DNA of 15,004 bases. Origin: WJMT01 sp964611275. Its GTDB lineage: Bacteria > Acidobacteriota > Aminicenantia > Aminicenantales > Aminicenantaceae. A program made the translations under genes and the position numbers. The stretch spans positions 1 to 15,004 of the forward strand of contig CAZSZS010000215.1 of NCBI GenBank assembly GCA_964611275.1, given 5' to 3'. This document shows, one piece after another, positions 7,589 to 14,240 of the stretch. Each line of letters starts with the position of its first letter. The first letter of the stretch is position 1. Below the pieces are notes generated by a model. The model ran no database searches, had not been told where the DNA came from, and was given only the letters and a program-made list of their open reading frames with translations.

Positions 7589-7594
7589 TATAAT
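7589..7594 (+). promoter_or_regulatory. Candidate -10 box for the methyltransferase gene (possibly leaderless)
   Basis: A perfect TATAAT lies at 7589-7594 in a very A+T-rich divergent gap. No recognisable -35 lies 16-18 bases upstream. The expected transcription start, about 7 bases after the box, coincides with ATG 7601, so the mRNA could have no leader. This agrees with the lack of any ribosome site before that ATG. Confidence 0.35.
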
Positions 7595-7600
7595 GAATGT

Positions 7601-8254
7601 ATGCTCTTATTTAGGACTGGGACCATAGCAAACAATATAAATGGATGGTTGTATGATATCTTTTTGGGAACAGCCCTTAAAAAGATGAGGAAATATGTGG
7701 CTTCCTCTATAAACGAATTTCGCTTGTTCCCAGTTCTTGACCTTTGCTGCGGAACAGGAGCTCAGTGTAGATTCATAAAAAAAGGGAATGCGGTTGGCGT
7801 TGATATAGACAGAAATGTACTGGAGTATGCAAAATCCAGAACATCCTATGCATCTTTTATTTGCGGGGATGGAGCAAGCCTCCCTTTTAAAAACAATAAA
7901 TTCCAGTCGATTGTCATTTCCTATGCGCTTCATGAAAAATCGGTGGCTGTTCGGGGCAAAATGATAAGGGAAGCCAAAAGAATGCTTAAAAAGAATGGAA
8001 AATTGCTCATAATAGATTATGAGATACCAATAGATTTTCCTTCCAGATTGGGGAGAATGGTGACTTATTTCATCGAGAGGTTGGCAGGCGAGGAACACTT
8101 CAGGAATGGACAGCAATTTTTAAAACAGGGGGGATTGAAAAGATTCCTTAAAGAACAAGAAATAAAAGTCATCAAAAACCGTTGGTTAAAACTGGGGAGC
8201 AGCAGACTTATTATTGGCGAGTTTGAAACTAATAATGTTGATTTTTTTTATTGA
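7601..8254 (+). CDS. Class I SAM-dependent methyltransferase
   Basis: A 217-residue soluble methyltransferase from ATG 7601; an in-frame TTG at 7586 would add five residues but overlaps the TATAAT box. Motif I, LDLCCGTGAQC, binds the SAM methionine and adenosine part. It is followed by the acidic end of strand 2 in VGVDIDRNVLEYAK and the motif II/III region CGDGASLPFKNNKFQSIV. IVISYALHEK and the RMLKKNGKLLIIDYE strand complete the Rossmann fold. The N-terminal NGWLYDIFLGTALKKMRKYV helix and overall order resemble UbiE/MenG-like and other small-molecule methyltransferases, but the acceptor is not evident. It is transcribed divergently from the nucleotidyltransferase/phosphatidyltransferase pair, so a related lipid or quinone substrate is conceivable but unproven. 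There are no membrane segments. By eye the gene is A+T-rich and lysine-rich compared with the exported-protein genes nearby. Confidence 0.85.
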   Translation: MLLFRTGTIANNINGWLYDIFLGTALKKMRKYVASSINEFRLFPVLDLCCGTGAQCRFIKKGNAVGVDIDRNVLEYAKSRTSYASFICGDGASLPFKNNKFQSIVISYALHEKSVAVRGKMIREAKRMLKKNGKLLIIDYEIPIDFPSRLGRMVTYFIERLAGEEHFRNGQQFLKQGGLKRFLKEQEIKVIKNRWLKLGSSRLIIGEFETNNVDFFY

Positions 8255-8279
8255 CTTTCCTAACCTTAATTGATAAATA
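8251..8279 (+). promoter_or_regulatory. Weak candidate promoter for the DUF378 gene
   Basis: TTGACT (8251-8256) overlaps the methyltransferase stop codon. It is followed after 17 bases by TAAATA (8274-8279), only a partial -10 match. It would give a leader of about 50 bases before ATG 8339. Read-through from the methyltransferase gene is equally possible. Confidence 0.25.
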
Positions 8280-8338
8280 AACAGAATAGGGAAAAAAAGC
8301 GCCATTATTTTTTGTTAAAAATTTTGATGGAGGAAGAA

Positions 8339-8548
8339 ATGGGTAAACTCAATGTCTTGGATTGGATTTGTTTGATCCTTATTATCGTTGGCGGCTTAAA
8401 CTGGCTGCTGGTTGGAATTTTTAGTTTCGATCTGGTGGCAACTATCTTTGGAGCTATGTCTATCATTTCAAGGATAGTCTACGCTCTGGTCGGAGTGGGA
8501 GCCCTGTACGTATTGGTCTTTATGCTTCCCAAGGCCGGGAAGAAATAA
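8339..8548 (+). CDS. DUF378 small membrane protein
   Basis: A 69-residue protein with two hydrophobic helices, about residues 6-28 and 43-62. It matches the DUF378 (YuzA-like) pattern: a short N-terminus, then VGGLNWLLVGIFSFDLVATI, then SRIVYALVGVGALYVLVFML, and a lysine-rich end. The start is ATG 8339 because GGAGG at 8329-8333 lies five bases before it. A reading from 8270 would add 23 polar residues that no family member needs and that span this ribosome site. DUF378 proteins are widespread small integral membrane proteins of unknown function. It follows the methyltransferase by 84 bases on the same strand, so a shared transcript is possible, but nothing in the sequence links their functions. 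Confidence 0.85.
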   Translation: MGKLNVLDWICLILIIVGGLNWLLVGIFSFDLVATIFGAMSIISRIVYALVGVGALYVLVFMLPKAGKK

Positions 8549-8596
8549 GTTTTAGCTCCGAAATCTTTTTTCTGTCATCTTAATCTAATTCCCTGA

Positions 8597-8618
8597 TGCA
8601 TGGATTGTGATCCAGGCA
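8597..8618. repeat. Imperfect inverted repeat upstream of the FtsX-like permease
   Basis: TGC-A-TGGAT, a four-base loop TGTG, then ATCCA-G-GCA form an 8-bp stem with one A/G mismatch. It starts 48 bases after the DUF378 stop. No T-run follows, so it is a poor intrinsic terminator; it could be an RNA processing hairpin or a protein-binding site. Confidence 0.35.
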
Positions 8619-8641
8619 GAGGGTGAAGTGTTGAAAGAGTT

Positions 8642-8683
8642 TATGTCCGAAGGCGAACACCGGGTGTAACAAAAGCGGACATA
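8642..8683. repeat. Nested inverted repeats; candidate activator (enhancer) site for the sigma-54 promoter
   Basis: TATGTCCG at 8642-8649 and CGGACATA at 8676-8683 are perfect 8-base complements. Inside them is the near-palindrome ACACC-G-GGTGT at 8657-8667. The centre lies about 100 bases upstream of the start predicted from the sigma-54 motif at 8735-8749, the usual distance for the upstream site of a sigma-54 enhancer-binding protein. A second reading is an RNA stem-loop ending the DUF378 transcript, although only four T residues follow. The pairing is visible in the sequence; the regulatory role is inferred. Confidence 0.4.
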
Positions 8684-8734
8684 TTTTAAAAGAAGAAAAG
8701 CTTTTCCATACCTGATTTTATCCGATATTCATTT

Positions 8735-8749
8735 TGGCATAAAAATTGC
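8735..8749 (+). promoter_or_regulatory. Sigma-54 (RpoN) -24/-12 promoter for the FtsX-like permease
   Basis: TGGCAT (8735-8740), five bases, then TTGC (8746-8749) match the consensus TGGCAC-N5-TTGC at nearly every position. They have the obligatory GG-N10-GC spacing (GG 8736-8737, GC 8748-8749). The expected start is near 8760, giving a leader of about 25 bases with the TTGGAG ribosome site at 8772-8777 before ATG 8785. Sigma-54 promoters need an AAA+ enhancer-binding protein; none is encoded in the window. Confidence 0.7.
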
Positions 8750-8784
8750 ACAATTTATCTTAATAAAAATGTTGGAGTCTATAA

Positions 8785-11166
8785 ATGATTAAGGGCATTT
8801 TTAAAATAGCCGTGCGTATTTTTAGACGTCAAAAGGGATTTGCAGCCATCAATATCGGGGGTTTGGCGCTGGGGCTCGCAGCCTGCCTTTTAATCTCTGT
8901 TTTTATTCGGGAGGAGCTTTCCTATGACCGGTTTCATACAAAAAGTGACCGGATATACCGTCTTGGCAGCACTGTGGGGTGGCCCTACGGGAATATCCTC
9001 CTTGAAGAATACCCTGAAGTAGAAGCTGTTGTTTACATGAGGACTTATCCCACTTTCCCCATAAAAATGAAGGGGCAATATCTTTTTGAAGACATGAAAT
9101 ACGCTGATGCTGATTTTTTCAAAGTGTTTGATTTCCCTCTGCTTGAAGGGAGCCGGGATCAAGCTCTTTCTGATCCATACTCCCTTGTGCTTTCAGAACG
9201 ATTGGCAGGTATACTTTTCGGCGATGCCCCGGCATTAGGCCAAACCGTCATTTTGGGAGATTCTTATTCTTTTAAAGTTAGCGGCGTGGCTCAGATACCT
9301 CAACAGTCCCATATCCGTTTCGATGCCCTTCTCTCATTCAATACGCTTCAATCAATGTGGGGGAAGGGATTTGATGAAGAGATGACCGGGGGTTGGCTCG
9401 ATTTGAACGTTATCAATTATGTCCTTCTTCATGAAGGTGTGGACAGCCAGCAGTTCGCGGAAAAAATAAAGGATTTGCCCCGAAAACATGCCGGAGAAAT
9501 CCTTGACAAATGGGGGGCTAACTACCAGTTGGGCCTCGAGCCTCTGGAGCGGATTTACCTCTACACGGATTCAGGAAACTGGCTGGGAACTAAGAGCAAT
9601 ATTGCCTATGTCTATCTGCTCATTTGTGTCGGGATCTTTCTTTTGGTCATTGCCGGTGCCAATTTCATCAATATGGCAACTGCCCGGTCTCTGAGCCGGG
9701 CCAAAGAGGTAGGTGTGCGAAAGGTGGTCGGCTCCAGCAGATCGATGCTGATCCGGCAGTTTCTCGGCGAGTCGTTCATTACATGCTTTCTAGCTGTATT
9801 CATTGCCGTAGATCTTGCGGTTTTGATGCTTCCTCTGTTTAACCATCTCACTTCTAAAAACTACACAACATCCCAGTTGTTCACGCTTGAGACCGTGCTG
9901 GTCATAATAGGGCTTCTTGCGGTTATTAGTGTGCTCGCTGGGATTTATCCGGCTCTTTCTTTATCAGCCTTTCGCCCTATCGCTGTACTCCGTGGCCGTT
10001 TTTCTCTGAACAGGAAAGGAGTCAGAATGCGTCAGGGGCTTGTCATAACACAGTTTTTGATTTCCAGTATTTTGATTATAGGGACCTTTGTGGTTATGCG
10101 GCAGCTCCGGTACATGCAGAATCAGGCTCTGGGTTTCGAATCTGAGCAGGTGATGGTCATAGATGCCCGGCATGCACCTGGAGATGTTCTTTCCAGACGT
10201 CATACTGTACTTATGGAGTCCTTAGTTGATAATACAGCTGTCAAACAGGTCTCTTCCATGGGAGCTGTTCCTGGCCGGAATGGCTGGCGGGGCCAGATAT
10301 CTTTTCCTGAAGGATGGCCTGAAGGAAAAAGCCTTGACCTTGAGTACATTCCTGTGGACTATAACTTCGATAAAATCCTGGATCTAAAGATTCTCTCAGG
10401 ACGGTCTTTTGATCCCTCTTTTCCCACAGATGCCACAAGAGGCGTTGTGATCAACCGGGCGGCTGTTAAAGCAGCGGGGTGGAACTCACCTGCTGAATCC
10501 ATAGGAAAGGAGTTCTCTTCTCCCGGTTCCGGAAAGCCGGATGGAATGGTCATCGGAGTGATTGATGATTATCACCATCATGGCCTTCAGGAGAAAATAC
10601 AGCCCATGATGTTCGGTTACCGTTCTTCTAACAGTTATTTCATGCTCCGGATTCAGAATGGCAGGTATGGGGCAGCGATCAAACATGCAAAAGAGATTTG
10701 GAATGAGTTTTTTTCAGGTTACCCCATGGAAGTTTTCTTTCTTGATGAAAGTTTTAATCTTCAGTATTCCCAGGAGAAACGGCTGGAAAAAATCTTTATC
10801 ACATTTACTTTCTTTACCATTTTGATTGCCTGCCTTGGATTGTTCGGCCTGACCACGTATGCCACATCTCAGAGAGTGAAGGAGATCGGAATACGAAAAG
10901 TTTTGGGAGCATCGGTTAGAGACATTGTCTGGCTTCTTTCCGTTGATTTTATGAAACTGGTTCTGATTGCTTATGTAGCAGCCGTTCCTCTAGGATATAT
11001 CCTCATGAATAAATGGCTGCAGAGTTTTGCATACCGCATGACTCTCGGGCCTGAGATTTTTCTCATTAATGCATTACTGCTTTTATTTATTGCATTTTTT
11101 GCCGTAAGTTTTAAAACTGTAAAAACAGCCTTATCAGATCCGTCACAGAGCCTGCGGTATGAGTGA
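8785..11166 (+). CDS. FtsX/MacB-like ABC transporter permease (duplicated, eight-helix type)
   Basis: A 793-residue inner-membrane protein with the duplicated FtsX architecture. Helix 1 (about 18-41, GFAAINIGGLALGLAACLLI) precedes a large periplasmic MacB-PCD-like domain (about 42-270). The first FtsX core (about 272-400) contains RAKEVGVRKVVGSSR. A fifth helix (about 416-438), a second periplasmic domain (about 440-665) and a second FtsX core (about 670-790) with VKEIGIRKVLGASVRDIV follow, ending SLRYE. The repeated KE-G-RKV-GAS cytoplasmic loops are the coupling elements that contact the ATPase. These proteins transmit ATPase motion to the periplasm (export, lipoprotein release or hydrolase activation) rather than forming a simple channel. 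No ATPase gene adjoins it, so it is an orphan half-system. Its control region carries a sigma-54 promoter, unlike its neighbours. The ATG is supported by TTGGAG at 8772-8777. Family is certain; the substrate is unknown. Confidence 0.9.
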   Translation: MIKGIFKIAVRIFRRQKGFAAINIGGLALGLAACLLISVFIREELSYDRFHTKSDRIYRLGSTVGWPYGNILLEEYPEVEAVVYMRTYPTFPIKMKGQYLFEDMKYADADFFKVFDFPLLEGSRDQALSDPYSLVLSERLAGILFGDAPALGQTVILGDSYSFKVSGVAQIPQQSHIRFDALLSFNTLQSMWGKGFDEEMTGGWLDLNVINYVLLHEGVDSQQFAEKIKDLPRKHAGEILDKWGANYQLGLEPLERIYLYTDSGNWLGTKSNIAYVYLLICVGIFLLVIAGANFINMATARSLSRAKEVGVRKVVGSSRSMLIRQFLGESFITCFLAVFIAVDLAVLMLPLFNHLTSKNYTTSQLFTLETVLVIIGLLAVISVLAGIYPALSLSAFRPIAVLRGRFSLNRKGVRMRQGLVITQFLISSILIIGTFVVMRQLRYMQNQALGFESEQVMVIDARHAPGDVLSRRHTVLMESLVDNTAVKQVSSMGAVPGRNGWRGQISFPEGWPEGKSLDLEYIPVDYNFDKILDLKILSGRSFDPSFPTDATRGVVINRAAVKAAGWNSPAESIGKEFSSPGSGKPDGMVIGVIDDYHHHGLQEKIQPMMFGYRSSNSYFMLRIQNGRYGAAIKHAKEIWNEFFSGYPMEVFFLDESFNLQYSQEKRLEKIFITFTFFTILIACLGLFGLTTYATSQRVKEIGIRKVLGASVRDIVWLLSVDFMKLVLIAYVAAVPLGYILMNKWLQSFAYRMTLGPEIFLINALLLLFIAFFAVSFKTVKTALSDPSQSLRYE

Positions 11167-11184
11167 ATTAAAATCAGGTCTGTA

Positions 11185-13152
11185 TTAAAAGATCAGAAAC
11201 ACCCCTGTTTTTTGACGGGATGTTTTTCTTGTTTTCTTTTCCAGCACTGTGAACTCAAGGAAGTATTCTCCTGAATCAAGAACTGGGAGCTCCAATTCCA
11301 GTAAAAGAATATCGGCTGTTTCTCTGTTCTCGACTGATATGATTTGGCTGTCCAGCAGGATTTTTTCTTTTGTGGATTGGTTGATAACCTCAGCTGTAAG
11401 ACGGATATCCGGATTTTCAATTCCCCGGATCGAATTTGCCACAACAGCCAATATTTTAGAAGTCTCTTTTTCTATTCTGCCGATTACAGGAGAAACAGAT
11501 GAAGCCAGAAAAGGATAGATATCTTTGATGGAAGGGGATTGTTCGGTTTTTTCGTCTTTTTCTTCTTTTAATGTGTGGATATAAAAAGCTTTCTTTTCCG
11601 GTTCCAGGAGCAACGGGGGGTAAAGAAGCAGGCCGGTTTCTGGCGGAGAGGAGGCCTCGATGGATGAGCGGGCCACAGCTGCCTTTCCTGTTTTTTGGTT
11701 TCGAAGGACGATACAGTTTTCATAATTTCCATCCGGTACAGACAAGAGAATATAATGAAAGACATTCTCTTTATCCATATCATGTATGGTCAATTCACCC
11801 ATTCTGGAGTCAATCATGTTTTTCTGCTCATCAATAACAAAAGCAGCCAATTCTATCTGGTTCAGGATGACTTCGCTCAGTGTATCAAGCGGCAGCCTGG
11901 ACAAGAGGACCAGAGTGGTTTGTTTATCACCGGGGACAGTTAGAGCAAGAGAGGGAATTTCAGCAGGGATCTGGTGATACGGATGTTCATTGAGAGCCAG
12001 ATCAATAAGTTGAAGTTTTTTTTCAAACTCAGACAGTTCTGAAAACGGTTTGGGATTAAAATACCCGGATTGAGACCGCACGGTGCAGTCTTTTCTTTTG
12101 ACCTTCACGCTGATCTCATGAAAGGCGCCGTCCCATTTGTCATCGATATAATAGCCCAGGACATAGTAATTGCCTGTTGTTTCATGGATGTTCCGGGCGA
12201 TCTCCTGATAGTACTCCACGTTCTCAAAATATTTACCTCCGGAGAGATCAGAGATCATTTTTAGGGATTCTTCGCCACCTCCGCCCATTGTGTTTACCGC
12301 ATAGACAGCGGTGCTGGAGGAACCCAGTTCTTTGCCGGTGTCCTGGTATTTTTCAAGCAATGTTTGGTCAGGAGAAAAGAGCAAGCTCCTGTTAAATCCT
12401 TGTGAAAAGTAAATGATTGATTTGTTTCCGGGTATGGAGCGAAAGGATTTGGCCAGGTCTCTCAGTTGGTTGGTACATATATTGGCTTTGGCTTGTTTTT
12501 CTGTATAGGTCGGTGTTGACAGATGTTCTTTGCCCGAAGGCATTGGGACTGCTCTGCTGGGATTGAGGGGCACTCCCTTAGGCACTTCGGTGAGCAGTAT
12601 CATTTCTTTGATGACTCTGCGGACTTTTTCATGGTCTGTGGTCAGGTACTGATGCAGGATAAGGAACTTTACGCGATGGAATGATAAAACCGCCACTTCA
12701 TCAGTGGGTTTGAGCTGAGTGTCCAGAAAATGAAGGGCCGCTATTTTTGATTTGTTTATGTTGTAAGGGAGATTTCTTATGGCATCAAAAAGAAAGAAGA
12801 ATTTACGGTTCATCTGCGGGGAAAGGTCCTGTTCCGATTCGGGCTTTTTTTCTTCTTCCGGCGCAGTGTCTTTTTCTTTAACAGGAAGGGCCAGAAAGTG
12901 CTTTTCAAAACCTATGATTTTTTGGAGTTTGCCGTTATCATAAAGAGTGAAGTCTTCTTTTTTAAGATCGGTGACAGGATCTCCTTTTTTGTCTGTTATA
13001 TAGACCTGGATCAATTTCAGAGTGACTTTGACTTCATGCCGCAGTTCTTCCTGTTCTTTTCTTGATTGATTCAAATCTGACTCTAAGGAAGATCCAACAG
13101 AGAAAAATAAATGGAATAAAAGAATACTTAATATATAAAGACTAGCTTTCAT
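11185..13152 (-). CDS. Secreted VWFA-related domain protein (acidobacterial type)
   Basis: A 655-residue protein with a Sec signal (residues 1 to about 21). An opening domain (about 38-85) has the family phrase VYITDKKGDPVTDLKKEDFT followed by YDNGKLQKI. This is typical of the VWFA-related proteins first defined in Acidobacteria. An acidic/Lys linker (about 91-112) leads to the von Willebrand A core (about 116-370): FFFLFDAIRN, DEVAVLSFH, NKSIIYFSQGF, a STAVYAVNTMGGGG turn, LSGGKYFEN and YYVLGYYIDD. The metal-site motif DxSxS is degenerate (D123-A-I-R-N127), so metal-dependent adhesion may be lost. The C-terminal 280 residues are beta-rich and unassigned. The start ATG 13152 lies 8 bases after the upstream gene's stop, and its AGGG ribosome site overlaps that stop codon, implying coupled translation. 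It likely acts in the periplasm or at the surface; partners are unknown. Confidence 0.85.
   Translation of the reverse strand: MKASLYILSILLFHLFFSVGSSLESDLNQSRKEQEELRHEVKVTLKLIQVYITDKKGDPVTDLKKEDFTLYDNGKLQKIIGFEKHFLALPVKEKDTAPEEEKKPESEQDLSPQMNRKFFFLFDAIRNLPYNINKSKIAALHFLDTQLKPTDEVAVLSFHRVKFLILHQYLTTDHEKVRRVIKEMILLTEVPKGVPLNPSRAVPMPSGKEHLSTPTYTEKQAKANICTNQLRDLAKSFRSIPGNKSIIYFSQGFNRSLLFSPDQTLLEKYQDTGKELGSSSTAVYAVNTMGGGGEESLKMISDLSGGKYFENVEYYQEIARNIHETTGNYYVLGYYIDDKWDGAFHEISVKVKRKDCTVRSQSGYFNPKPFSELSEFEKKLQLIDLALNEHPYHQIPAEIPSLALTVPGDKQTTLVLLSRLPLDTLSEVILNQIELAAFVIDEQKNMIDSRMGELTIHDMDKENVFHYILLSVPDGNYENCIVLRNQKTGKAAVARSSIEASSPPETGLLLYPPLLLEPEKKAFYIHTLKEEKDEKTEQSPSIKDIYPFLASSVSPVIGRIEKETSKILAVVANSIRGIENPDIRLTAEVINQSTKEKILLDSQIISVENRETADILLLELELPVLDSGEYFLEFTVLEKKTRKTSRQKTGVFLIF
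11197..11230 (+). terminator. Candidate intrinsic terminator for the FtsX-like permease
   Basis: AAACACCCC (11197-11205) pairs with GGGATGTTT (11217-11225) with one mismatch around an 11-base loop. The 3' arm runs into the T-rich TGTTTTTCTT. It lies 30 bases after the permease stop and inside the last codons of the convergent VWFA gene. The opposite direction has a poorer T-run, so it mainly suits the plus strand. Confidence 0.4.
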
Positions 13153-13160
13153 GATTGGCC

Positions 13161-14027
13161 CTATTTGATTTCAACTTCAACAGTAAAAAATTTATAGTCT
13201 TTGTAGGTCACTATGGTTTCTGATTTTTTATTGCGTCTTTTTTTCCATGTTTTTGATTCATAGATCTCTTTTATAGTGTATTTACTGGGAAACTGGATGC
13301 CGTTGTGTTCATATCCGTATTCTGATATGAGGATTGTTTGAGGCACGGCGTTGGATTGCTCAGCTATTTTTTCCATTTTTTCATAATCTTGGAGAGACTG
13401 CTGGTTCCATTCGATTTTCAAGATTCGAAAGTCATCTCGACTGACCCAGACATCACCATAAAGATGGCTGACCTCTCTTTCATTTTTAGGCGTGGCTCTT
13501 ATCACCACGACTTTTTCTTTATTGAATTTTCCGTATTTAATGATCTTAAAGTCATTCTTGAGCTGGGCTTTACGGCTGAGCAGTCCTGTGGGGCCGAAGA
13601 TTACATGCTTGTAATAGAATCTTTCGGTTTTTAAGAGAGCGTTTTCTTTATGTTTTTTCTTGCCGTTTTCTTTGAGTAAAATGCGACTCTCTTTTATAAT
13701 TCCATCTTTTCTAACTAACTGATAGTCATAGATATAGGTGTGTCTTTGTGTTTGAACTCCTCCGTACACCGTATAGGTTATTCCTCCTGAAGTACGAAAT
13801 GTATTAGAGGCGCTTTCCTGGGGTTTTCTTATCGTCTCTTCGACTTTTTCAGTGCACACAAAGTAAAGGGCGGAGTTTGATAGTTTATCACAGTATGGGG
13901 CGCAGTTTTCCAGGATCTGGTTGAGGTCAGTGTTTTCATCCTCCAAGAGAAAAGAATTTGAGTGACTCCAAAAGAGAAGCAATACAAACATACTGATAAA
14001 GAGAACTGATCGAGGATCTTTACTCAT
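13161..14027 (-). CDS. Secreted protein of unknown function, three-cysteine N-terminus, possible LolA-like fold
   Basis: A 288-residue exported protein with a signal or anchor at residues 8-25. The mature part begins with a short motif holding three cysteines, CAPYC (42-46) and FVC (56-58), which could form a disulfide. The remainder alternates polar beta-strands. The segment YGDVWVSRDDFRILKIEW and the later YGYEHNGIQFPSKYTI resemble outer-membrane lipoprotein-sorting (LolA-like) folds, where a strand reports how a residue is read by the partner. This is a weak structural guess, not a recognised family. Start ATG 14027 has an AGGGG ribosome site five bases upstream. It is the first gene of a two-gene unit with the VWFA protein 8 bases downstream, so the two products probably work in one process. 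It is very Lys/Glu-rich toward the C-terminus. I do not recognise a specific function. Confidence 0.6.
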   Translation of the reverse strand: MSKDPRSVLFISMFVLLLFWSHSNSFLLEDENTDLNQILENCAPYCDKLSNSALYFVCTEKVEETIRKPQESASNTFRTSGGITYTVYGGVQTQRHTYIYDYQLVRKDGIIKESRILLKENGKKKHKENALLKTERFYYKHVIFGPTGLLSRKAQLKNDFKIIKYGKFNKEKVVVIRATPKNEREVSHLYGDVWVSRDDFRILKIEWNQQSLQDYEKMEKIAEQSNAVPQTILISEYGYEHNGIQFPSKYTIKEIYESKTWKKRRNKKSETIVTYKDYKFFTVEVEIK

Positions 14028-14044
14028 CTTTGCCCCTTTTTTTT

Positions 14045-14072
14045 ATTTTAGCGCTTTGAATGAAAAAATCAA
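14045..14072 (-). promoter_or_regulatory. Sigma-70-like promoter for the secreted-protein/VWFA operon
   Basis: Read on the minus strand, TTGATT (14072-14067), a 16-base spacer and TAAAAT (14050-14045) form a reasonable sigma-70 promoter. The start would be near 14038, only about 11 bases before ATG 14027, leaving just room for the AGGGG ribosome site. The very short leader lowers confidence. Confidence 0.4.
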
Positions 14073-14172
14073 GTCTCTCATCCAATGAAGAGAAGGGCTG
14101 GCCCTGTTCCTGTTTTTTTAGATAATTTGCTAAAAGAAGCGCATAAGCTGTATGTATATTCGCGATGAAGAA

Positions 14173-14201
14173 TTTTCATTGATTCAAAAATAGGGTAAAA
14201 T
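14173..14201 (+). promoter_or_regulatory. Sigma-70-like promoter for the ABC transporter operon
   Basis: TTTTCA (14173-14178), 17 bases, then TAAAAT (14196-14201) match at four and five of six positions. The start near 14208 gives a leader of about 33 bases containing the strong AGAGGAGG ribosome site at 14227-14234. The rest of the 213-base divergent gap 14028-14240 holds the minus-strand promoter and nothing else I can recognise. Confidence 0.4.
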
Positions 14202-14240
14202 GAATTTCTGCAGTATTGAATAACAGAGAGGAGGAAAACC

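Noticed and set aside
8270..8338. Upstream extension of the DUF378 protein
   Set aside because: The added residues are polar and lysine-rich, span the GGAGG site, and are not expected in this family.
8695..8706. 12-base palindrome GAAAAGCTTTTC as a separate operator
   Set aside because: Palindromes this short and A+T-rich are expected a few times by chance in 15 kb; kept only as context for the control region.
14107..14120. GG-N10-GC spacing on the minus strand upstream of the secreted-protein gene
   Set aside because: Only the dinucleotides fit; the flanking bases do not match TGGCAC or TTGC, so it is not a credible sigma-54 promoter.
14060..14125. A 21-codon plus-strand frame in the divergent gap
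   Set aside because: It has no ribosome site, sits on the minus-strand -35 region, and encodes nothing recognisable.
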